DNA of 64,000 nt from Dermacentor variabilis (taxonomy: Eukaryota; Arthropoda; Arachnida; Ixodida; Ixodidae). The position numbers were made by a program, and so were the translations under genes. Below, one piece after another: positions 30,996 through 42,191 of the stretch. Each line of letters opens with the position of its first letter. The stretch's first letter is position 1. The stretch spans positions 230,836,024 through 230,900,023 of the forward strand of contig NC_134571.1 of NCBI RefSeq assembly GCF_050947875.1. The letters run 5' to 3'. The notes under the pieces were generated by a model, which was not told where the DNA came from, did no database searches, and saw only the letters and a list, made by a program, of their open reading frames with translations.

Positions 30996-33105
30996 TATCG
31001 TGATGAATTACATGTCCATGTAATTAAGCACATTTTTTTGGTGGCTTCGAATCGAAGGATTACTTATTTTACTCAGCAACACTCGATGCAATTCAATTAC
31101 TGCTTGCAGTAATGAATTACACGTAACCAGTTACTTTATCGACGAGATAAGCTGTAGGAGGTGCCGCAACCTCGAGCACTTGAATTTGTCAGGTGTAGAG
31201 CACTTTCATGCCACGCAGTCGCCTTGCAGATGTGAAAGTAGAGACAGGCAGACCCGGTGTACTAAGTATTTCTTTCGTAATCTGAATGCTCCACCTCATT
31301 TTGCCAGACGACTCAAACCAGCGCTGCTATGGCTCAATAGCAATGACCCTTTTGGACGATGATGCCAGGAAACCACCCGCACGCAATTTTTGCAGTTCCT
31401 CAGTAGCACTACCAGGAGCACCTCCTCATAGCCCCAGCAACAACAAAGCGCTGCACTTCACCTCCAAGGACCCAGACCCAAGCATCGCAGCATTGGGCCT
31501 CTTAGATTTCTGGAACTCTGTCAGCCCACTGACTGCCAGACAGCAGCGGGCTAGTTCCGGTCCCGATAGGAAGTCACCTGGGCTGAGATCCCAGGACAAC
31601 ACGAAGCTGCCCTATGTCTGCAAAATTGGACGCCAGGACAGCTGGCAGTGGGATAAATGTAAAGAAGCTACAATGTAAATACCACAATGTGTGGGAATGA
31701 CCATCTATGTACAACTTTCACCGAACACAATGCACGTAACCGGCACACATGGCTGAGAGTGCGGCGGGCTGTTCACGGCACATACAGACATAAAGCTTGA
31801 AATGCTTCGCCGCCACTCGTATGGCAATGCCTCACAAGACACAATGGTGCTTTGAACCTTAGACAGATAATGCTAGAAGTAATGCAATCCAAACGTGACC
31901 ATAGCCAGTTGGCTGAACAAAGTAAAAATCCTCGAGCGCCCGCATTGCAATCCTTCAAGTCCCCACACAGATGGCGGCGAGCATCTTTTTTGGTTGTCTG
32001 CAGGTCAGAGAGCAGCCAGAGAACAGCCACCAGCAGTGCCATATCCAAGGGGCCCCTTGAGTAACCAAACTGTTGCACACGGTGATCGTGCATTACACCA
32101 CTGCCCTTCCCTACAGCGAGTTTTCAGTATTGCTGCTGGTGTTTTTACAACAAAACAAGTGCAGATGACCACAGAAAATTTTGAAATTTTCTGTAACGGT
32201 CCTGATGCAACTCTTGTCGATGTAATTGACACAGCAGTTTGCTGCACCGGGTGCACGAGTCACCCTGTCGGTGACTCCAGTGTCTGCATGTCTGCTTCTA
32301 CGCTCAAATAGTCGATGGCCAAGTCTGTCGCCATCTTCGTACACAGGCCGCAATCCTTCATGGGGTTGAAAATTGCATGTACACAGTACACAAGCGGCGG
32401 CCAACAAAACGTAACACGACAACACATGCCATGGAGCTGACATTTACATGAAAGAAAGAAGACTAGCGGAAAAGCAAAAGCGACGCCTTTATTCATGGTG
32501 ATGCTTTGATTTGCTTTGTAGCAGACCAAAAAACATAAAATTAATGTTTGCCATCACACAACGTAGGCACTTTGTACAGCTGTATGGCTTATCAGAAGTC
32601 ACATTGTAAAATCTAGCACTCGCTCAATTGGTGCTATCCGAATTGCAGTCCGAGAAACAAAATCTCTCGAAGTGATTGAAGGCCATGCATTTATGTAGTG
32701 CAAGCACCACAAGCAATCAACTTTACAGGATAGAAGCAACAACAGGAGCCAGAAACACATCATTGCTACCACATTTCACGCCACCTCAAAGACATGCAAA
32801 GCCAGGGGCATGTCGTGGCATGCCGGTTTCAGAGGCCACAACCGGAAACCACAACTACAGGCCTTTCAAATTATCACTTATAGTTTGCATTGCAAATTAC
32901 AGACCTGCACAAATTCTATTATTCTCTGCAGTTTCAAATAAACCGAGATCAAATTATCAAGCACTATGGAGAGGCTGTGTAAGGCAAGACAGCGAACGCA
33001 AATGTACTCAACATTTGGGCAACCAAATAGTACATTTTCTATATGAGAATTGTATTATTCAATCACATTTATTCATAACATGCCTCCCACATGCCAGGCA
33101 CTTAC
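30996..33105. other. Intron sequence without recognised features
   Basis: Several short open frames exist (for example 31286-31678 plus, 32111-32443 minus) but none carries a domain or motif I can name, and none is flanked by element termini. Confidence 0.5.
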
Positions 33106-33214
33106 CGTCAAGGCAAAGGGCAGTGAAAGGGAGCCATGGATGACGACTGCCCGGTTCTCGCCGTCATAGTCCATGGATGAGATCAGTTTCAGCTTTGCAT
33201 CCACCCAGTAGATC
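33106..33214 (-). CDS. LRP6: LRP5/6/arrow exon: propeller 1, penultimate blade
   Basis: The acceptor is GTTGATGCAG before 33214 and the donor ACG|GTAAGT after 33106; the exon is 109 bases, entered in phase 2 and left in phase 0. It encodes a YWVDAKLKLISSMDYDGENR segment (a YWTD-type blade, W-V-D for W-T/A-D) followed by VIHGSLSLPFALT. In LRP5/6 the same position reads YWADAKLxxIxxxxLDG and HPFALT. It is too short to stand out as an ORF and was found by reading the complement around the donor. The next exon is 23.7 kb downstream at 9393. Confidence 0.88.
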
Positions 33215-34429
33215 CTGCATCAACACGTCAATCAAGCCTATATAAAATGTTGTTCTTGCTAAACCACTTGCTAGGTGAAATATGCCCCTGCTTCGTTCAG
33301 AATAAATTAGAAACATGCTAATTTGCTACAACGGAATGGTAACGCCACCTGTCACTGCTAGGGCATGTTTGGTTCCTCCCTCAAGCCCCAAAGGCAAGCT
33401 GCACTCGTGCTACTAGTTTGCACCCATATATTGACAAGGGCATGCTGCAGCGGCCAATTCTTTGCTTGTTTCCCTCTTAGTGCAGAATTTGGCCATCCCT
33501 GCATGTCTTGCACATACTGCTTAATGCTAGTATTCTTAGGATACTGTGCAACTGTGTCCAGATCCAACCGTTTTCCTTTCAAGCCGACTTGTGTCACTGG
33601 GTAGGTAGTATTACTGGGTAAAGCACCGCTCTTCAATGAAGGGAAGAGCCAAAGGGGAGCTGACTGCATTACTACCAGCCTCGCACATGATGCATTTCAG
33701 CAGTGGCAATATAATGTGTCACTACATTGCTTGTCACTGTAATGTAATGTGTCACTACATTGTCACTACACTACGTCAACAGTCATCCTGTGATGGTTAG
33801 TGCTAGAATTTCTTCACTGTCATCTGTTCAGACTATATTGGAAACGTTTGTGCATTTTAACAAAACCTTTCTCACAAGTCTTCATTTAATGTTACTGCAA
33901 AATATAACATACACGCCATGCATATATATTTTCAAATTAGCATTACATGTGAAAATTTCCCAATGTAAAATACTACTGAAAACTTTCATGGTAAATTTGG
34001 GAAATTCCATGCAGTTACTTCAGAAGCCTGGAAACCAGCTAGTTGGCATTTCACTTTTGTTTTTCTCCGTGCTCAATTGCTTGTCAGCACACATAAGTAA
34101 TAAGCAGGTGTTTACAAATAAGGTTACAGTAAAATTACAACCACAATGAAATTACCACTCACAAAAAACACTGTCAAGAAGACAAAATAATAATTAACCT
34201 CATTACACTAAGCTTCCTTACAGAGATTCATCTGTGTTCATTGCCTAAACTGAAAGTCTAGCAAGCTTCCTTAGAAGGAAAGGTTAGCTTTAGAAGTCTC
34301 AAAGCATGCTCCAGAGAACGAAATACGAATGTATTTCTTGGAGCTTCAGTCGAAGTACTGCTGCTCTGAATACTAAACTGACGCATCATAGTCACATGCC
34401 AGTGTATCTTACGCAGCAATCGGTCCATC
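33215..34429. other. Unassigned; probable LRP6 intron
   Basis: AT-rich, with a short local duplication of GTGTCACTACATTG around 33714-33765. No coding match. The previous LRP6 exon would lie upstream on the minus strand and was not found in this window. Confidence 0.5.
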
Positions 34430-34885
34430 GTTCTTTGAGTCAGATATTTTACATCAGGAAATTACTATATCCGCGGATGAGGCGTATGCAGTATGGTCCG
34501 GTGTCCAACACATCAAGAAAAAGATACAAAAAGCTGCTATATTCAGTGACTCATTAAGCGTCGTGAGATCTATAAAGTCCTTCACTAAAGATAATACTTA
34601 CTTCAGTGCACAATGTATATATCTAACCAGCAAGTCACAATATGCTGGGTACCTGGCCATAGAGGTATTGAGGAGAACATGCTTGCAGACAAAATCGCTG
34701 CATCAATGGCCATTAAAGCCACCAACATCTCTGTAGCTGTCCCTGCCATGGACTTGAAACTTCTCTGGTGGAAAAAGTTTAGGAGCTATTGGCAACACTT
34801 ATGGGACACTGAAACATCCAATTTTCCTGCGATAACCCTCTTAGGGTTGCAGTATGTATGAATAAATAAATAAAATAAATAAGCT
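34430..34885 (+). pseudogene. LINE RNase H fragment with (AATA)n tail
   Basis: The plus strand encodes AAIFSDSLSVVRSIKSF around 34533-34585, the second acidic motif of LINE RNase H. In a shifted frame at 34613-34861 it encodes QVTICWVPGHRGIEENMLADK, the His/Asp region. The copy ends in AATAAATAAATAAAATAAATAAG at 34860-34885, the element's 3' tail. It is 5'-truncated, as usual for LINEs, and belongs to a lineage with RNase H. Confidence 0.75.
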
Positions 34886-35559
34886 GCATGCCACTAAGCC
34901 ACAGTAGGAGAACTCGCCACCCATAACAAAAATAAGACGAACCAAGGTTACCATCTGTCAACTGAGAATCAGCCACACATATGGTACACACTCGTACTTG
35001 CTGAATGGCGATGAGCCACCTTCCTGTGGTAAAAGTGGTGATTAACTGACGTTCCTGCAGGTGTTGCTGGAATGCTGTGAAAGAGAGGCTCATAGGAAGG
35101 AAAACTTCCGTTTACCATACCATCAACACATCCAGCAATGTTCCTTAGCCACAACCCACCCTTTGATGTTAAATTAACCTTAGCTTTTTTAAAGGATGCA
35201 CATATACTGCAGGTTATACACCCAAGTGACCCATAGCACAGCCTCTTATCAGAGGCTTTTGTTGCGAAAATTGTACTTGGAGCATGTGCCTCCCAGTTCT
35301 TGCGTTCAAGGACCCGGGTAAGGCTTTAGTGCCATTGCCATACTTCTACATTTTTATCTTTTGATTACTTTGCAACGTATATTCTATGGTCATAGTAGGC
35401 ATTGTCATGTTTTTAGAACATATATATTTCATGCACTTACACTGATTAGTGACTGATTTTAGGCCCCTTTACAGCCATGGTACATCCTAGAACTCATTGT
35501 GTCATCTGTTTGGCACTTCTTGACCAGAACTGGCCCGTGTGCCATTAAAACCCAAGAAT
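34886..35559. other. Unassigned 670 bp
   Basis: No recognised coding or repeat feature between two LINE fragments. Confidence 0.5.
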
Positions 35560-36185
35560 CATCATCATAATCCTTTATTTGCCCTGAAGGGCCCCTCCCC
35601 TGATGGGGCAGGGTAGTAAGAAATGGTAACCACAGGTCACAAAGGTAAATCACATGAATACGGATCGCAAAAACAGGTAAACAAAGTAAACACATGAAAA
35701 TGAAAAAGCCGATAAACACGAAAAGAGCTTGCTACTGGGGCTGTGGACCAATACTGGTATACTAATAACTGTTTAAATTTTACAGAATTTATTTCATTGA
35801 CAATACCGTCAAGAAGTACATTTCAATCTGATATGGCAGTCAGTAGAAAAAATTTATTGAAAGCGTTAGTTGACCCATGAATGCTTTGAACACTGTGGCA
35901 ATTATAAACCAACGTCATGATGATTCCATGGGCGGCAGAATTAGGCTCTCACTTAGGAAAATTATAGTATAGCTTATAAAAAAGGCAGACTTGCTATTTT
36001 AAGACAGGATGCCAGAGGGGTTAGACCAGTAGAAGTTTTGATCTTAGTAACACTCAGCCAAGAATCACATCTGGATGTTATAAAATGAGCAGCTTGATCT
36101 TGTATTGCTTCTAATGCCTGGATTAGATACTTATGATGGGGGTTCCAGATAGGTGATGCATATTCAAGTTTTGTATGCGATTAGT
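35560..36185 (-). pseudogene. CR1/Jockey-like LINE 3' fragment
   Basis: On the minus strand from 36160, LEYASPIWNPHHKYLIQALE gives the LEYASxVWxP motif, followed by QDQAAHFIT and LTPLASCLKIASL. In CR1/Jockey-like elements this lies downstream of the RT palm, near the C-terminus. The copy ends near 35560 in an ATCATCATAATC run. It is a third lineage beside those at 11.8-14.5 and 20.4-21.5 kb. Confidence 0.7.
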
Positions 36186-36516
36186 CTAACCGTGGGCTAG
36201 CCAGGTTAGCCAGGAATCTGTGTTCTAAAGCCAAAACCGGAGGTCTTGACCATTAAAAAATATCTGTAGCGAGACCCAAGTAATTTGCAAATGGTTACAT
36301 TTTGCACTGCGAGTCTGTCTCTCTCACATGCAGAGACAAAGCAGCACTTTTTTTGTTTTAGAGATTTACCTTTTGCGACAAGCTCTCTCACGTTTTCACA
36401 ACTGCCAGTGAAATCCGTGTCTTGGAGAGTAAAGAGCAAAAACTCCACTGGGGCACAATTTATTTTTGCAACAATTTTGCTGTTGCCGACTTTGCCTGCT
36501 TCAGAAACTTCTCCAT

Positions 36517-36551
36517 CTATAGTCGGATACAACTTTAGAAAAAAGGGGGCG
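36517..36551 (+). repeat. Terminal-repeat-like sequence, left
   Basis: CTATAGTCGGATACAACTTTAGAAAAAAGGGGGCG matches, with few differences, the complement of 40620-40653. Either both ends of one 4.1-kb element or ends of two separate related MITEs; no clear flanking duplication decides this. 36552-37240 after it is GC-rich with no recognised gene. Confidence 0.65.
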
Positions 36552-37240
36552 TTTACTCCTCCGAGACAGATGCACACGAGCATCCACCAATGGGCGCGCA
36601 CCCTGGACCGACGTCATGCGCTGGACAGCCGGTGACCCCGCCGTCGGAGAAGATGGCCTCCCGGGCAACGCCCGGGCTTCGAACTGGGCCAAGTCGCATC
36701 TGCTGTGCGCGTTAACGCCTCGTGACAGTGAATTCCCAAACTGTTTGTGATTGTCTATCATGCCAGAAATATTATTGCGAGCTTACGATGCGGCATTTGT
36801 GCAACGTGTGTTTATTCAAAGCCATGATCTGGCAAAGAAACATTGCAGCGAGCATCGCTGATGCTGCGCTACGCTCTGCCTGAAAACAGGATCCCACGGC
36901 GACCGCTGCAAACACACATCCTGCCTGTTTGTTCCATGTCTTTTTTATTTCGCTCCCGAGTGAAGTTACAACAAGTTTGCCAAAATCTCGTGCCTACTGT
37001 CAGCGGCAGGTATGTTCGTGTACTGTGTCACTGCATTTCTCGTCGGACGGGGTGAAGTGATGGAGCAAAAGAATTCTCAGGAGAAATGAGAAAAGCGTGC
37101 GCACATGAAACAAACCTACGAGCGTCTCAACAGAAAATATTTGCAAAGGAAGCCTCCAACGCAAAGATTTGTCGCCGTCAACTTAGTGTGAACGATCGTT
37201 GTCAGCAGTGAGATAGCCGAGTGTCTCACGGCGGTGTTCG

Positions 37241-38394
37241 AGCGTTGTGTAGCACAATTGATTGCTTTCCACCAGTGCTCACCGCGCCTGCAAGCTGTAG
37301 AATGCGTGCTGTGGCACAGTCATGCATAAGCTGTGTTGCCAGCGCACAATATGGTTTCCCACAACATAGCTTTGCGCTGCTTTTCGATTCCCGTGATATA
37401 TCGCAATTAAAAATTCCCAAGACAGAGAACGGTTAAAAAAAAACATACAAGAAGGTAGGCCCAGCAGCTTGTGAAACCGCTTCTACAATACCTCTACCTG
37501 CATCTGTTTGTAAATGTGTGTATGTTTTCTTGCGTTTGTCAATTTTTTTTTATTTCCCACATTTCTTTATATTGGAGTTTTTCTTAGTTTTCGCGTTTGT
37601 GTGTGAATAAGTACCTGCTTCCATGCGTGTTTGCACTTACTCTTATTTCTGTCCTTTTATTTTATATTAGAATTTGTTTTTGCTAGTTTTCTTTCCGCAA
37701 AGTCTTTGCACATTTTCATTAACTTATCTTATTCAAAGCACTAACTCCTGTACACTGGAGGGCTGGCCTCTACCATCCCAGTAATACCTTTCTCACTGGT
37801 CTACCTCGTCTTCTCAATCTGCCTACTCGCTGTATTTTCTGTCCTTGCTTCTTGTGTTGTTGCTGCAATGTGATTAACCAACTTGCTCAAAACTAATTTT
37901 GATCGCCTATGAAAACAGAAAGGTTTAGAGATACATTGTCTTAAAAGCGTCATGTGGGTTGCACAATAACTTTGCCTCTTACCTCTGTTCATGTTTATGC
38001 ATCAGTGCACGTAGCAGCTTGCCAGAAGTGCACATGAAAGGCTGCATATTGCGAAACAACACCTTGCTATGCTGTTGCATTTTTTATGGATTCAGTCTTA
38101 GTTAACAGACGGTTTCGCTGCCCATCACATATGATGGTAAAAATTTTCAACACGAATAATATTGTGCAGTGGGGTGTCATTTCCTGTCTGACACTTTCAT
38201 CGTTACAAAGACATATTTCAGTGAATGGAGCCCAGCAAAGCAGTGCACTGAGAGCTTTTGCAACTTTCACCATTTATTACTTCACAAATGTCATTGTCTG
38301 AACCTGGCCGTCGATCGCTATGCCGATGGCTTGTGAATTAAATAATTGCCTCAATAAAACACATTCAACTTCACTCACAAACAATGCTAGCAGA
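37241..38394. other. Unassigned sequence
   Basis: No coding resemblance, element terminus or repeat pair recognised. Confidence 0.5.
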
Positions 38395-39020
38395 GCTATT
38401 CAGGGTGAATAATTGTGCTTACATTGGTGTTACTTGCCTGGTCAGATAAACAAATACAACAATGGCTGCAGCACGACTGTGATTTGATGTGCAGACTGCA
38501 AACGGTGCCTTTCAAGCGTGCCCTCAACTACTGCTATTAATAGTTGCCCGAATGAGTATTTTGGGTCTAACGAAGCTAATGATGTTTGATAATTGTTCTC
38601 TTATTTGCATGACTTGCCTGGGTCAGGTAACCAAAATAAAGAAGGCGACAATCATGAATGTGCTTTTGCATGCAAACTGCTAAAAGTGGCAGTCAATTTC
38701 GTGTTGACTACTGCTGTTTGCCTTTGAAGTGCAGAGGCTAAAGGTGCCTTTCAAGCGTGCCCCGACTACTGTTATTTCATCACAGGGCCTGTGATGCTCA
38801 TAGGTGGCTGTACAATAGAGTATTTTGGGCCTTCTGACATTGGCATTATTCATATCAACAGGCTGGAAAAAACAGTAGGTGCCGCACAACTGCACGCAAC
38901 GCACAATGTGCCTTGGCGTGCAGCCTGCTAAGGGTGGCTGTTAATTTCACGTTGACTACTGCTTTTTCGTGTGAAGCTGGACAGTGGCTGCCCGAATGAG
39001 CATTTTGGGCCCCACACAGT
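38395..39020 (+). repeat. Degenerate tandem repeat, period about 240 bp
   Basis: GGTGCCTTTCAAGCGTGCCC recurs at about 38503 and 38741. A block of AACTGCTAAAAGTGGCAGTCAATTT recurs in altered form near 38674 and 38924. (A/T)GAGTATTTTGGG or GAGCATTTTGGG recurs near 38554, 38818 and 38998. Together they imply two to three diverged units. Confidence 0.6.
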
Positions 39021-39989
39021 TATTCAGGGTAAATAACTGTATTTGAATTCAGATTTTTCCAGCATTTCAGCACGTTTCCATGCCGATACTTATATTGAGC
39101 ATGATCTGTGCAGGACGTTGCTTTTTCAGAATTGGACTTCCATTAAAAGGAATATGTCACCAAATGAACTACTTTTTATTGGAGAGGTCACGGGAGAATG
39201 CTTGGCTGCCATGCTGCTTAGCTGCCATGCTGCTTAGCTGCTGTGCTTGACACACAGTACATAGTTTCAGTGATGGGGGATCCATTGTTGCGTGTGTCGA
39301 GGTATGTGTGGCCGGCAGGAAATCTGGACCCTACTTCACACAGAGTCAGAGAAAAGGAGAGCTTTCTCGGCGAAGAATTCTTTATACAATGTTTACATGT
39401 TGTCATCGTTATCAGGAGAGAGACCAACAGAGCAGCTGCAAGCTGCTTAAATAACACCCCTCAGTCCCCAGATTCCCCAGACAGTCCCTAAGGACGAAAC
39501 AAAGTCGAGAGAGAGAGAGGGTCCAGGCAGCCTGCCTTGTCCTAAGGTCACTCTCGGTGGCTGGCGCTTCCTCGAACCGCGCTGCGGCGTCGGGCTGATC
39601 TGGCGGTGGGTCAGAATGGTGCGCCGGGTAAGTTTTATGGCTCGCATAGGACAGAGGGAACCAACTGCAAGGCACGGGGTCGAAACACAGCCCTCCTTTG
39701 GAAACCGTCTCAAACACAGCGGGAGTCGTTTGTGGTGGTGCGGGCGCCACCGGACAAAGGAGGGGGGGGGTTGCATTGCTGCTGGCACGGGGAGGGGCCG
39801 AATAGCAGTCCGTGATCAGGTGGCCGCTTCCGTCGCGGATGCCGTGCAGCCGCGAGAAAACCCGAGCCGTGCACGTAGTCGTCTGCCGACCGAAGCAGGC
39901 ACCATGCGGGGATGAATGCTGCCTCCACGGTCGACACACCATAGCACTTGCCTTACGTCAGGCAAATCCCATGGCACAAACATAACACC
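39021..39989. other. Unassigned sequence
   Basis: Includes an 18-base duplication (GCTGCCATGCTGCTTA) at 39207-39240 and a GA run at 39508. Open frames around 39412-39942 (minus) lack known motifs. Confidence 0.5.
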
Positions 39990-40240
39990 ATATACGCTTC
40001 GAGAACTCGTCAGTGATCTTCTCGACCGTCGGTATCTCGTTGCGGTGAAAGAAATCGTGCACACGACCTCGGCGCGCACAACATGTCATACTTCGTGCTG
40101 CGTCTTTTTTTCTCCGCATTTCGTGGGCGCTTTCGCGAGGGCGTCGACAGTTTGCCACCCGAAATATACGAAGCTGCGACCTCCCTCCTCACCTTTAAGA
40201 CTGTGCTTTCGTTGACACCGAGCATCTTGAGTTTGTAATG
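39990..40240 (-). pseudogene. Tc1-type (DDE_3) transposase N-terminal fragment
   Basis: On the minus strand, MLGVNESTVLKVRREVAAS is a homeodomain-like helix-turn-helix. In overlapping frames it continues with TPSRKRPRNAEKK and then DFFHRNEIPTVEKITDEFSKR. A helix-turn-helix followed by an FY-x-R-x-EIPTVxKI segment is common in arthropod DDE_3-type transposases. Two frames are used, so it is broken; no catalytic Asp region remains. Confidence 0.4.
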
Positions 40241-40619
40241 GTTGCGATAAATGCATTGTTTTATATAAGTACTTGTTCAATAGCAACTGATTCATTTGAA
40301 GCTCGGAACAGGAGTAGAAAATGTGCCATGTACGTTTAAACAAGCGCAAAGGCCATGCAGAGCTGCTCTTTCTACTTTTGTCACTTCCAATGAAGCTAAA
40401 GAGCAGACGATGGGCAGCGTTGTGGAAGGCACTGGATTATTTTTCTGTCGCGACCCGGCATGTGCTGTAGCACAGGAGAGCTCTACTAAACCAGTCATCA
40501 AAATACAAAAGTCTTTATTTATACCGAGAATTGCATGTTTCAGATGCACAATTTTTTTAGCGGAATTATTTTAGTCGCGGAGGCAATCAGACGTCGCACT
40601 TCGGTCATCTGGGCGGGGC

Positions 40620-40653
40620 CTCCCCTTTTTTCTAAATTTGTATCTGACTATAG
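40620..40653 (-). repeat. Terminal-repeat-like sequence, right
   Basis: The complement begins CTATAGTCAGATACAAATTTAGAAAAAAGGGG, the partner of 36517-36551. Confidence 0.65.
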
Positions 40654-40699
40654 GATTGCTCAAAGCAAGTACCATTCTGGTGCCCCTTGACCATCACCA

Positions 40700-40980
40700 G
40701 ACTTTCGAGTGTTTTCTCTTACACAGATGAACGAAACTCCATTCGAGTTTTTTTCACAGTGCTGAATATTCTCTCGCATTCAGCACTGCTGTGGGGAATG
40801 GAGAGAATACCCAGCATAACCACTGAAATTCTGTAGAACCTGAGCGATCCATCAACACTTCGAGCGCTTCCTAATTGCGACCGCTGCACGTCATACCTTG
40901 GCTCATTCAATATGTCGGCTGGAACCTGCTATGCTTGCAAGTTGGCAAACTCGACTTCTTCTTCTCTTGATTTGCCACTC
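40700..40980 (-). pseudogene. hAT transposase dimerisation-domain fragment
   Basis: The minus-strand frame 40910-40719 contains ISVVMLGILSIPHSSAECER followed by IFSTVKKTRMEFRSSV. The [IL]LSIPxSSAxCERxFSxxxxxxTxxRS pattern is the conserved C-terminal dimerisation region of hAT transposases. Only this end survives. It is adjacent to, but not inside, the CTATAGTC-type terminus at 40653. Confidence 0.8.
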
Positions 40981-42191
40981 TGCTGGGGTAGGATAGCAGG
41001 GAACACCATAATAAAATGATGTTCGCTGTTGAATGAAGCAGTTTCCAGAGCTTGTACTTGAGCAACTTCAGCCATTTACCTCTTCTAGTTAGGAATTTGT
41101 GGCGAAAGTAATCGCACGCTGCCGTTGTAATCGCACGCTGCCCCGGCGCAAGGTACCAGAGTGTAGTTTTACTACAATTTCATTTTTTTTTTGCAAATAA
41201 AATGTTTTCCGTAAAATTTAAAGCAAGATTTGTAAAATCATAAGACTGCTCGAAATTCGTAGATTTTACAGAAAATTCGGAAAAGTTGGCAGGTATGGAG
41301 AATAGTTGCACATGCAGTGGGAATTATGAAGCTTCATATTTTCCCGCATGCCAGAAAAACAAGGAGAGCAGATGCCTTTTCCTGCTCTTGCTGTGCGGAC
41401 CAACAGAGTTTTCTCGCAGTGGCACAACCCTCTTGCAAACCAGTTGCAAACATAATGGTCATGTAGCTGCAGAAGCCCGCGCCCATTGGACCTAGCAAAG
41501 GACAAGGCAGGGTGGTTGAAATCGATGCAGCCGGCAAATGCCAATAAAGGAAGAAGTCTGCGAGCCACAACGAAAAAAGGACCTCAGGTAAACAGCTTTT
41601 GTCGCACCCTACCATTGCTCACCCCAGGATTGACCTTGGCACACGTTGCGGTCCAAACTAGCCTGCTTCCACGTGAATCCTCTAGAGCAATAAGCATTGT
41701 TAAGCTTGTTATTCTACCTTGTGCTGTAGTGTTTCTGCTTGTGCTGGTACTGCCGAAGCCCAGCCGTACAAGGCGAGCAAAAGGGAGCCTAAGCCTTCTA
41801 ATGTTATGATTGGCCAGCATGAGAAAGTGACCTTCCGGCCTCTCATGCCCTACTGCGACAAATCGCTTCGTGAAGCTAACAATATGTCCCCTCGGACAGA
41901 CCAGCGGCAACACCAACGCAAGACACGTTTGGCAAATAGAATGTTGATGGATGCCACACTGCCGCCGACCCCGACGCCGGGACCATGAAAATCCAGGAAA
42001 AGGGTGTTCTATGCTGCTTCCTCACAGCCACTGCTAGCAGCCAAGGCCGTTTGACAGACGCATCAGCTAATTGCTGGGCCATCCCAGGAACCAAGACGCA
42101 CCAATTAAGTCAAGCGTAAGAACTTATCTACGAGCACCCCCCTTCCCCTCCTCTTTTATTTTTCCGGGGCAGTGACCCGGGTGCCCTTGTA
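40981..42191. other. Unassigned sequence
   Basis: Open frames at 41266-41568 and 41584-41916 (minus) and 41486-41809 (plus) have no motif I recognise. A poly-T run lies at 41181. Confidence 0.5.

Larger units (their letters stand above)
2368..33214 (-). other. LRP6: LRP5/LRP6/arrow-type gene, partial span
   Basis: Four minus-strand exons lie in the right order, orientation and splice phase to encode a continuous piece of a Wnt co-receptor ectodomain: propeller-1 YWTD repeats, the propeller-1 EGF-like module, then propeller 2. Introns are 23.7 kb (9394-33105), 61 bp (9182-9242) and 6.3 kb (2765-9046), with GT donors and AG acceptors. In the known family these propellers bind Wnt proteins and inhibitors such as Dickkopf and sclerostin at the cell surface. 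Earlier exons (signal peptide, first blades) must lie upstream of 33214, and later ones (propellers 3-4, LDLR class A repeats, membrane segment, PPPSPxS tail) before position 1. None of those was found here. No stop interrupts the four exons, in contrast to everything around them. Confidence 0.85.

Noticed and set aside
31180..32529. Possible host exons in several overlapping ORFs
   Set aside because: No domain, no consistent splice signals and no homologous second copy could be recognised.
41266..41916. Possible ISXO2-like transposase fragment
   Set aside because: Only a short VEIDAAGK-like stretch resembles the family; not enough to call.
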